Of a DNA stretch of 11,793 nucleotides, positions 5,713 through 11,793 are shown piece by piece. Location of the stretch: NCBI GenBank assembly GCA_021815285.1, contig JAKAHE010000049.1, forward strand, positions 1 through 11,793, read 5' to 3'. Position numbers and translations under genes: made by a program. Position 1 is the first letter of the stretch. The number at the start of each line of letters is the position of its first letter. This stretch comes from Nitrospirota bacterium. GTDB lineage: Bacteria > Nitrospirota > JACRHJ01. The notes below the pieces were generated by a model. That model was not told the DNA's origin and did no database searches. It worked only from the letters and a program-made list of their open reading frames with translations.

Positions 5713-8700
5713 ATGAAAAGGAATAAGACACTTCTTCCGATACTTCTGCTGATTACAGGCATAGCGGCGGCAGAGTATCTGCTGATGATAGTTCTTGAGA
5801 CGCTAAGGTTGTCCGGCACACTTGAGAACGTCACCGATTCACTGTCCCTCGTAATTGTTCTAAGCCCGCTTTTCTATCTGTTATACAGGTCACATAAGGC
5901 TCTCCTTGAGGAAAAACACAGCGTGGAAGAGATAATTTCCTGCATGGAAGACAATATCAGTATCCAGGACAGGAACATGAGCATACTGTACCAGAATGCG
6001 GCAATTATCGGCGTGTTGGGCGCCCATGTCGGAGATCGCTGTTACAATGCGTATGAAAATAATGGCGCGATATGCGAAGGCTGCCCGGTTGTCGAAAGTT
6101 TCAGCGACGGCAAGGTACATAAATCAGAGAGACATGTCCAGACCATTGGCAGGGATACATATATAAAAATAACCGCGTCTCCGCTCCGGGACTTGCATGG
6201 CAACGTGACATCCGTTATGGAGGTAGTGCATGATGTGACCTCTCGAAAGAAGGCAGAGAGCGCCGTCCTGGAAAAGAACCGGCATCTCGCCATGCTAAAC
6301 AAAATCGACAAGGCGATGGTCTCCACACTCGACCTTGAAAAGATATTCGGGATACTGGTGGAGAACCTGGCCGGCGCTCTTGAAATGGAATCGGGCGTTA
6401 TATTTTTATATGACGACCCTAATAAAGCAGTAAACGTTGTTAAAAGTTATAATTTTGCTTTTGCAGAAGGTCAGGCCTGTTTCCCTCTCGATACCCTTCC
6501 CTTGGTTTCTGAAGTTATAAAAAATAGAAAGCCGGTAATACTGAACGAGGTCGATGAGGATACGGAGGCTTACAGGAAGCTTGCCGCAAAATCTATACTC
6601 CTGATTCCGCTTGGCGGAAATGGTTCGGCGCAAGGGGTTATATGCCTGCATAATAAGCTGACCCGGCATATCTTCTCGGATTCTGAAGTCGAATTCGCCA
6701 TGCAGGTGGCCGACCAGGCTATGATAGCCATAATAAACGCAAAACTCGTGAAAAGCCTCACGGAGAACGATTCCAAGCTTATTTCCAAAAACAGGGAGTT
6801 TCAGGCCCTCAATGAAGTCGCCGAGATAATAGCCTCCAATAATAATGTAAATGTGATGCTCCAGATGGTGCTGGAGAAGACACTGTCCATACCGTTCCTT
6901 GAAATACAGAAAAAGGGGGCGATTTTTCTCCGCGACGAGAAGGATGGGGGCGAGTTTTACATGGCCGCGCAGGTTGGAATTTCGCCGTATCTGCTGCAAG
7001 AAGAGGCCCGTATTAAAATGGGCCAGTGCCTGTGCGGGAGGGCCGCGGAGAGCGGAGAAATAATTTTATCCAAAGATTGTTTTTGCGACCCCCGCCATAC
7101 GACACATTATCCTGACATGCAGCAGCATGGCCATGCCGTTCTCCCAATAAAAGGCAAAAGCGGAATTCTGGGCGTTATGACCTATTACCTCGATTCCGGA
7201 ACTGTTCTGTCGGATTCCGAAATTCACCTTTTAACCTCTGTCTCAAACCAGTTGGCGACCGGCATATTGAACCACAGATTTCTGGAAAAGATAGCCGCCG
7301 GGAAAAAGGAATGGGAGCTTACCTTCGATGCGATGGAAGAGATGATAACCATACATCGGCCAGACCATACGATTATAAGGGCAAACAAGGCCGTGTCCAG
7401 ATATTTTGGCAAGGAGATAGATGAGATTGTGGGCCATAAATGCTACGAGATGTTCCATGACTCCGATAAAATGATTCCATTCTGCCCGGCGGAAGATCTT
7501 CTGAAAGGGCTTGAAAAACCGTCAAGCAGCGAAATGTTTTTCAACGGAAGATATTTCGAGACGACATTATATCCGGTATTCATGGATGAACATCTCAATT
7601 CATTCATACATATAGTAAAGGATATTACAGAAAGAAAAAGGGTAGAGCAGGCGCTCAGGGAGTCCGAGGAGAAGTTCCGTAACTTGGTAGAGCAGTCAGG
7701 CGTAGGGGTTTACATAATCCAAGGTGGTTTCTTCAAATACGTGAACCCGCGTTTTGCGGAGATATTCGGATATGAACCCGGAGAAATAACGGATACTGTA
7801 ACCGTCAAAGACCTCGTATATCCGGAGGACTGGCCGCTTGTGCAGAGAAACATAAGTAAAAGAGAGTCCGGAGAAGTTGCGACAACGCACTATCTTTTCC
7901 GTGGGATAACCAAAACAAAAGAGGTCATTCATGTCGAGATACACGGGTCGAACGTAATTTATTCCGGAAAACTTGCAGGGATGGGCACACTCATAGACAT
8001 AACGGAAACCATCCTTGCCAGAGACGAACTGGTAAAGAAAACCCAGGAGGCGGTAATCCTGAGGCATGCTCGTGAGCAGCTCGAAGAGGTTAACAGGCTG
8101 AAAAGCGAGTTCCTGGCCAACATGTCGCATGAACTCCGGACGCCATTGAATGCGGTAATAGGCCTAAGCCAGGTGCTTCTCGAAAGGATATACGGGCCGC
8201 TGGCCGATAAGCAGGAAGAGTATCTTAAAGGAATAAACCAGTCCGGCCAGCACCTTATCGACCTGATAAACGAGATTCTCGATCTTTCAAAGATCGAAGC
8301 CGGGAAGGAACAGCTGGAACCTTCTGATTTTTCGATGGCGAGCCTGCTGAAGAATTCTTTCATAATGATCAAGGAGAAGGCGACAAGGCGACATATAAGC
8401 CTCGTGCAGGAGATAGGGCCGGAGGTCGATAATTATTTCGGAGACGAGCGAAGGATAAAACAGATAGTCTACAACCTTCTTTCAAACGCCGTAAAATTTA
8501 CGGAGGCAGGAGGCAGCGTAGGGCTCTCGGCCAGCCGGGACGAAACGTCTTTAACCATAGTGGTCTGGGATACCGGCATAGGCATACCGGAAAATAAAAA
8601 GCACCTGATATTCCAGCCGTTTCAGCTTGTGGATAATTCCCTGTCAAGGCGTCATGAAGGCACCGGTCTGGGGCTGGTGCTTACAAAGAAGCTGGTGGAA

Positions 8701-9228
8701 CTGCATCACGGGAATATAACCTTTGAATCAAAAGAAGGCCAGGGCACGAAATTTACCATAGTGTTGCCGCTATCAGGCAGAATTACAGGCCTTGCGGCTG
8801 ATGAGCGTAAGGCGCTGCCGGAACATGGCATTACTGTTGATTTTATCCAGGGCAGAAAAATTCTGATTGTAGAAGACAACAGGCTTAACATGCTTCTGGC
8901 ATCGGATTACCTGACAGCAATGGGGGCAATTGTGTCGGAGGCTTTCGATGGCATATCCGCTATCGGGAAGGCTAATGCCGAAAACCCTGACCTAATCCTG
9001 CTGGACATACAGATGCCCGGGCTGGACGGTTTTGAAGTCCTTAAAAAGTTAAAGGAAGATCCAGTTATGGCCGAGATACCCGTAATCGCAATGACTGCTT
9101 TGGCCATGAAAGGCGACCAGCAGAAATGCCTCGATTGCGGTTTCGACGATTACATAAGCAAGCCGGTAAACCTGGGCGAGATGGTAGGGAAGATAGCTGC
9201 ACAGCTGATGAGAAGGCAGTCCAAGTAA
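5713..9228 (+). CDS. Membrane-bound hybrid sensor histidine kinase (TM2-PAS-GAF-GAF-PAS-PAS-HisKA-HATPase-REC)
   Basis: This 1171-aa protein starts with two membrane helices (about 7-29 and 43-60) separated by only a short loop, so sensing is probably cytoplasmic. PAS1 (about 70-182) carries C110, C121 and C124 (CEGCP). GAF1 spans about 195-345. GAF2 (about 365-520) has CLCGR (C439, C441), CFC (C456, C458) and several His (462, 465, 472, 474). PAS2 (about 532-645) has C577 and C591, and PAS3 spans about 650-768. A helical linker leads to HisKA with phospho-His H806 (SHELRTP). The HATPase shows the N box (N921/N925), DTGIGIP (953-959) and GTGLGL (983-988). The C-terminal REC has E1054/D1055, phospho-acceptor D1098 and K1150. 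All catalytic residues are present. The ATG has a modest AAGG site 7 nt upstream. It is 20 bp from the HD-GYP regulator gene, its likely partner. No HPt domain is seen, so REC may be autoinhibitory or await an HPt elsewhere. The signal is unknown; Cys clusters suggest redox or metal. Confidence 0.93.
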   Translation: MKRNKTLLPILLLITGIAAAEYLLMIVLETLRLSGTLENVTDSLSLVIVLSPLFYLLYRSHKALLEEKHSVEEIISCMEDNISIQDRNMSILYQNAAIIGVLGAHVGDRCYNAYENNGAICEGCPVVESFSDGKVHKSERHVQTIGRDTYIKITASPLRDLHGNVTSVMEVVHDVTSRKKAESAVLEKNRHLAMLNKIDKAMVSTLDLEKIFGILVENLAGALEMESGVIFLYDDPNKAVNVVKSYNFAFAEGQACFPLDTLPLVSEVIKNRKPVILNEVDEDTEAYRKLAAKSILLIPLGGNGSAQGVICLHNKLTRHIFSDSEVEFAMQVADQAMIAIINAKLVKSLTENDSKLISKNREFQALNEVAEIIASNNNVNVMLQMVLEKTLSIPFLEIQKKGAIFLRDEKDGGEFYMAAQVGISPYLLQEEARIKMGQCLCGRAAESGEIILSKDCFCDPRHTTHYPDMQQHGHAVLPIKGKSGILGVMTYYLDSGTVLSDSEIHLLTSVSNQLATGILNHRFLEKIAAGKKEWELTFDAMEEMITIHRPDHTIIRANKAVSRYFGKEIDEIVGHKCYEMFHDSDKMIPFCPAEDLLKGLEKPSSSEMFFNGRYFETTLYPVFMDEHLNSFIHIVKDITERKRVEQALRESEEKFRNLVEQSGVGVYIIQGGFFKYVNPRFAEIFGYEPGEITDTVTVKDLVYPEDWPLVQRNISKRESGEVATTHYLFRGITKTKEVIHVEIHGSNVIYSGKLAGMGTLIDITETILARDELVKKTQEAVILRHAREQLEEVNRLKSEFLANMSHELRTPLNAVIGLSQVLLERIYGPLADKQEEYLKGINQSGQHLIDLINEILDLSKIEAGKEQLEPSDFSMASLLKNSFIMIKEKATRRHISLVQEIGPEVDNYFGDERRIKQIVYNLLSNAVKFTEAGGSVGLSASRDETSLTIVVWDTGIGIPENKKHLIFQPFQLVDNSLSRRHEGTGLGLVLTKKLVELHHGNITFESKEGQGTKFTIVLPLSGRITGLAADERKALPEHGITVDFIQGRKILIVEDNRLNMLLASDYLTAMGAIVSEAFDGISAIGKANAENPDLILLDIQMPGLDGFEVLKKLKEDPVMAEIPVIAMTALAMKGDQQKCLDCGFDDYISKPVNLGEMVGKIAAQLMRRQSK

Positions 9229-9248
9229 AACTCGGAGGATTACGTTCC

Positions 9249-10799
9249 ATGAATGAAAAAAAACCGACCGTTCTTATCGTTGACGATCAGAACTGGAACC
9301 TTGAGGTATTGGAGTCGTATCTTCATGAAACCGGGTATAAGATAATCAGGGCCGAAAGCGGTCAGGAAGCCCTGTCGATAATCGATAAAACCGAGATCGA
9401 CCTCGCGCTTCTGGATATAATGATGCCGGGCATCGACGGCCTCCGCGTGTGCAGGATACTGAAGGGCGACGAAAAAACCCGCTTCATGCCGGTAGTCATA
9501 GTAACCTCGCTCGACCAGAAGTCTGACAAACTGGCCGCCATCGAGGCCGGAGCGGACGATTTCATAACCAAGCCGGTCGATAAAGCGGAACTTCTTGTCC
9601 GCTGCGCGTCGCTTCTGAAGATGAAGAAATTCCATGACGAACGTGACCATGCGTATTCAAATATCCGCAGTATTACCCTCTTTTTCAGCGACGCCATCAG
9701 CAGATTTGACCCGGTCAGGTTTTCACTTGAATCGGCTTATATCGAAATGGTTCTTTCGATGCTCAGACCTGCGGACGGCGAAGAAGGCAAACCAAGATAC
9801 GCCCTTATAGCGCCTTATGACAAGACAGGCTTCGGCAAAGGCGCTCTATATTCAATAAAAGACTCAAAAATAACCGGAAAAGAAATTTCGTTTCAGCCGT
9901 CTCGGCTTCTATTGGAAAAATTCAACCTTATGGACAGGCGGGACGACTTTGCTAATCTCTCCGGCGGTATGGACGATGCGCGCGAATGGCTTCCGGACGA
10001 TATTTTAAGCGAAACCGGGCGCATAGAAAATTTCGTTTATTGCTATACCGATACGAATTTGTTCGCGTGTTTCAACTACGGAAGAAAGGTAAACTCTTAC
10101 GACGTGCAGGTGCTTAAGGACCTTGCCCTGCATTCCATGTTTTTTGAAACAATTTCAAAGCAGGTCAAGGAGAACGAAGAGGCCTTTTTCTATACAATAA
10201 TGGCCCTTGCGCGCGCCGCAGAAATGAACGACGAAGATACCGGAAACCACCTGATCAGGGTGAACGAATATGCTTATGAAATGGCCATGGAGATGGGTTT
10301 TTCAGAAAAAATGGCTACGGAAATCCGCTATTCCGCGCAGATGCATGATGTTGGGAAACTCCATATCCCTCCGGAAATACTCCGCAAACCGGGCCAACTG
10401 ACAACTGAAGAGTGGGATATAACAAAGAAACATCCGTTGTATGCGGCAAAAATTCTTGGCGGTTCACCGCGCCTTGAAACTGCAAGGCAGATAGCGCTCT
10501 GCCACCATGAGCGATGGGACGGTTCCGGTTATCCAAACGGGCTCTCAGGCGAGCAAATACCTCTGCCCGCAAGGATTGTTTCCCTGTGCGATATTTACGA
10601 TGCTCTAAGGAGCGTCAGACCGTATAAGCCCGCATTTGACCATGAAACCGCGTATACGATAATCACTGAAGGCGACGGCAGGACAATGCCGGAACATTTT
10701 GACCCGCAGGTGCTTACCGCTTTCAAAAGAATATCCGAAAGATTCCAGGAAATTTACCTGGAGTTCAAAGACAGCATGGAAAAACAGATATGGCCTTGA
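9249..10799 (+). CDS. Response regulator with HD-GYP domain (predicted cyclic-di-GMP phosphodiesterase)
   Basis: This 516-aa cytoplasmic protein has an N-terminal REC domain (about 6-122; D12/D13, phospho-acceptor D56, K108). A middle region (about 140-300), weakly GAF-like, has no motif I can name. The C-terminal HD-GYP domain (about 312-500) has H334, H366/D367 (MHDVGK), H395, H419/H420, the GYP triplet at 427-429 in WDGSGYPNGL, and D448. All metal-binding residues of active HD-GYP enzymes are present, so it should linearise cyclic di-GMP and so tend to lower biofilm or raise motility. The start at 9249 is chosen because GGAGG lies at 9234-9238 and REC begins directly after; an in-frame ATG at 9126 would add 41 unrelated residues overlapping the kinase gene. 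It lies 20 bp after the kinase stop, one operon. RpfG-like proteins share the REC/middle/HD-GYP plan. The TGA stop may come from an insertion-sequence end (see findings). Confidence 0.92.
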   Translation: MNEKKPTVLIVDDQNWNLEVLESYLHETGYKIIRAESGQEALSIIDKTEIDLALLDIMMPGIDGLRVCRILKGDEKTRFMPVVIVTSLDQKSDKLAAIEAGADDFITKPVDKAELLVRCASLLKMKKFHDERDHAYSNIRSITLFFSDAISRFDPVRFSLESAYIEMVLSMLRPADGEEGKPRYALIAPYDKTGFGKGALYSIKDSKITGKEISFQPSRLLLEKFNLMDRRDDFANLSGGMDDAREWLPDDILSETGRIENFVYCYTDTNLFACFNYGRKVNSYDVQVLKDLALHSMFFETISKQVKENEEAFFYTIMALARAAEMNDEDTGNHLIRVNEYAYEMAMEMGFSEKMATEIRYSAQMHDVGKLHIPPEILRKPGQLTTEEWDITKKHPLYAAKILGGSPRLETARQIALCHHERWDGSGYPNGLSGEQIPLPARIVSLCDIYDALRSVRPYKPAFDHETAYTIITEGDGRTMPEHFDPQVLTAFKRISERFQEIYLEFKDSMEKQIWP

Positions 10800-10895
10800 A
10801 AAACTGGACAGTTGCATAAGCGGTAAAGCCGCTCTAAACTGAGACGTTCAGAAAGGAGCGGTAAGCATGACAAAGAGACCGAGAAGGAACCACGC
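10797..10895 (+). mobile_element. IS3-family remnant: left end and first codons of orfA
   Basis: Just past the HD-GYP coding region comes AACTGGACAGTTGCATAAGC, resembling the TGGACAGT-type terminal repeat of IS3-family elements. An AGCGG/CCGCT hairpin (10819-10833), an AGGAG site and an ATG at 10867 follow. The ATG opens MTKRPRRNH, the start typical of IS3-family orfA proteins (usually continuing SPAFKAKVAL). Homology stops after the His codon at 10893, and the frame ends at 10947 after 26 codons, so the element is dead. The beginning is placed at the TGA at 10797 because IS3 ends usually start TG; this boundary is inferred. Recognition is from memory of the family, not a search. Confidence 0.55.
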
Positions 10896-10947
10896 TGTCA
10901 ATCGGCATTTAAACTTGACCCACCATCGGCGTCCAATTTTACCGTGA
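10867..10947 (+). pseudogene. IS3-type orfA fragment (26 codons, truncated)
   Basis: The frame starts with a good AGGAG site (10854-10858) and MTKRPRRNH, then leaves the transposase family at residue 9-10 and stops at 10945-10947. An intact IS3 orfA is about 90-110 codons, carrying a helix-turn-helix and leucine zipper. None of that is left here. The break coincides with the start of the IS21-like end at 10896. Confidence 0.5.
10896..10945. mobile_element. IS21-like terminal sequence, probably inserted in the IS3 remnant
   Basis: At 10896 the sequence changes to TGTCAATCGGC, followed by TTGACCCACC. A related second unit ATCGGCGTCCAATTTTACC begins at 10925, 24 bp after the first ATCGGC at 10901. 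IS21-family ends start TG and carry several such short repeats with ATCGGC and TTGACCC cores. The interior would lie to the right, but no istA or istB coding is seen and no opposite end is found, so this is a solo end or deletion remnant. The family call is from pattern memory. Confidence 0.4.
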
Positions 10948-11210
10948 GCAGAAAAGTGAACTTGAGAAAAGCAGGGCCAAGGCCGCGAGAATCCAGCGAC
11001 TTGAAAACGACTTTCAACCCGCCACATAAATTTTGTAGACGCAAAATCGGAATCATTCGCAATATCTACCCGAATTGTTCCATTCCTGGCCGACCGATTG
11101 GTGAAGTTCGCTATCAGTAGCTTCTACCGTTAACTACGATAACTCCTTGTCTATCCAGCATTTATCTGTAAAAATTACAAATTTCACCCCGGCATCGAAA
11201 ACATGGCAAA
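10948..11210. other. Gene-free stretch, probable decayed mobile-element DNA
   Basis: No gene is supportable here. From the TGA at 10916 to the TAA at 11029 one plus-strand frame reads a charged, helix-like stretch (YREQKSELEKSRAKAARIQR) without a start codon, possibly part of a lost gene. A small inverted repeat ATTTTG/CAAAAT surrounds TAGACG (11030-11047). The rest shows nothing recognisable. Confidence 0.4.
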
Positions 11211-11213
11211 AAT

Positions 11214-11270
11214 GCCCCGAAACAGGCCGTTTCGCGTAGAAAACGGGGCGTGGGGATGGTGTGTTTTTTT
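11214..11270 (+). other. Overlapping hairpins followed by a T-run
   Basis: GCCCCG (11214-11219) pairs with CGGGGC (11244-11249). Inside, CGAAAC (11218-11223) pairs with GTTTCG (11229-11234), and CCGTTT (11227-11232) pairs with AAACGG (11241-11246). The two inner stems exclude one another. Seven T's follow at 11264-11270, 14 nt after the outer stem, too far for a textbook terminator. It could be a degenerate terminator for rightward transcripts, a structured remnant, or an attenuator-like element. It lies upstream of the padR promoter, so it is not part of that leader. Confidence 0.35.
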
Positions 11271-11282
11271 ATGCTCTTTCTC

Positions 11283-11312
11283 TTGACAGACCGCGATTTC
11301 TCCTGATATTAT
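11283..11312 (+). promoter_or_regulatory. Near-consensus promoter of the padR-family gene
   Basis: TTGACA (11283-11288), an 18-bp spacer and TATTAT (11307-11312), with TG at 11304-11305 giving an extended -10. Expected start is near 11319, leader about 50 nt. PadR proteins commonly repress their own promoters, but no clear ATGT/ACAT-type operator palindrome is visible here. A promoter this strong suggests a repressor may hold it down. Confidence 0.75.
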
Positions 11313-11369
11313 ACGCGGACTATTTTACATAAACTATTCTAAGCCGTAATACCATGAAAGGGGGATGAC

Positions 11370-11793
11370 GTGGCAGGACTCTACACTACCATGTCGAAAG
11401 AGGTGCTTCTTCTTGGACTTCTCAAGAAAAAGCCCATGTATGGCTACGAGATAAAGCAGCTTGTGGACGAAGAGCTCGTCCATGTGGCGCCCATAACCTC
11501 AGGCTCCCTCTATCATAACCTGAAAACCCTTGAAAAACGCGGTCTTGTAACCAAAAGCGCCCTCAAGGACACCGCGCACCCGGAAAAGCAGATATACCAC
11601 ATAACCGACGAAGGTGTCCGCACCTTCGACAGCTTACTCCAGAAAAACATTACGAATTTCGAGCGTCCACACCTGGCGCTCGACATATCTTTCTACTTTC
11701 TCCAGGAATCAGATTGCGGCGGTTTTCTTGCCCAGATGCGGGAACTCCTTGTAAGGCTTAAGGAATATCACGCCGAGGCGGAGAGGTTCAGGG
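11370..11793 (+). CDS. PadR-family transcriptional regulator (cut by window edge)
   Basis: A GTG start at 11370, with AGGGGG (11359-11364) five bases upstream, opens a frame of 141 codons to the window edge. The in-frame ATG at 11391 has no ribosome binding site and is less likely. The N-terminal winged helix-turn-helix is typical of PadR: EVLLLGLLKKKPMYGYEIKQ (11-30), SGSLYHNLKTLEKRGLV (44-60, recognition helix) and KQIYHITDEG (73-82, wing). After that comes the start of the helical C-terminal dimerisation region (from about 105), incomplete here. PadR proteins repress genes for phenolic acid breakdown, efflux pumps or ABC transporters, often beside the regulator. The target is presumably to the right of the window and cannot be named. 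Confidence 0.88.
   Translation, partial: MAGLYTTMSKEVLLLGLLKKKPMYGYEIKQLVDEELVHVAPITSGSLYHNLKTLEKRGLVTKSALKDTAHPEKQIYHITDEGVRTFDSLLQKNITNFERPHLALDISFYFLQESDCGGFLAQMRELLVRLKEYHAEAERFR

Noticed and set aside
6406..6999. 197-codon minus-strand frame inside the kinase gene
   Set aside because: It lies wholly opposite the GAF domains, has no recognisable motifs or upstream signals, and is an expected by-product of the coding strand's codon pattern.
9126..9248. Upstream in-frame ATG extending the HD-GYP regulator by 41 residues
   Set aside because: The extension overlaps the end of the kinase gene, is basic and unlike any REC N-terminus, and lacks a ribosome binding site, while 9249 has GGAGG.
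1..11793. CRISPR array, tRNA, rRNA or integrase attachment site
   Set aside because: No regularly spaced repeats, cloverleaf-like sequence or rRNA signature was seen on either strand.

Overview
The window comes from a Gram-negative bacterium. The evidence is an outer-membrane beta-barrel protein, Sec signal peptides, and a periplasmic decaheme cytochrome. Dense multiheme and two-component gene content suits an anaerobic or metal-cycling lineage such as Nitrospirota, Desulfobacterota or a relative. This is inference; no rRNA or other phylogenetic marker is present to settle it.

Layout from left to right. (1) Positions 1-975, minus strand, hold a tRNA-maintenance pair: a TtcA-family PP-loop thiolase followed 4 bp later by dtd (D-aminoacyl-tRNA deacylase), which runs off the left edge. 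(2) At 1096-1785, plus strand, is a secreted SYLF/Ysc84-family lipid-binding protein with a near-consensus promoter. (3) A strong hairpin at 1794-1821 sits between convergent genes and ends the next operon. (4) Positions 1852-5157, minus strand, form a two-gene porin-cytochrome operon: a DmsE/MtrA-type decaheme cytochrome (ten CXXCH) followed by an MtrB/PioB-family barrel. In known systems this pair carries electrons across the outer membrane. No outer-surface cytochrome (MtrC/OmcA type) is encoded in the window. (5) Positions 5158-5712 are a 555-bp AT-rich divergent control region with candidate promoters in both directions and an 18-bp palindrome abutting the cytochrome-side -35 box. (6) Positions 5713-10799, plus strand, form a two-gene signalling operon: a 1171-aa membrane hybrid histidine kinase (TM-PAS-GAF-GAF-PAS-PAS-HisKA-HATPase-REC) and a 516-aa REC/HD-GYP response regulator predicted to hydrolyse cyclic di-GMP. 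(7) Positions 10800-11280 contain no intact gene but hold what look like nested insertion-sequence remnants: an IS3-type left end and orfA start, cut by an IS21-like end. A stretch with several competing hairpins follows. (8) From 11370 to the right edge is the 5' part of a PadR-family regulator gene with a near-consensus promoter.

The most interesting reading is that extracellular electron transfer and cyclic-di-GMP signalling are arranged back to back. The kinase has three sensor domains with unusual Cys/His clusters (PAS1, GAF2, PAS2) that could report redox or metal state. The HD-GYP partner could turn that into a surface-attachment decision, and the shared divergent region could coordinate it with the electron conduit. 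The gene identities are well supported by motifs; the functional link is a hypothesis from adjacency.
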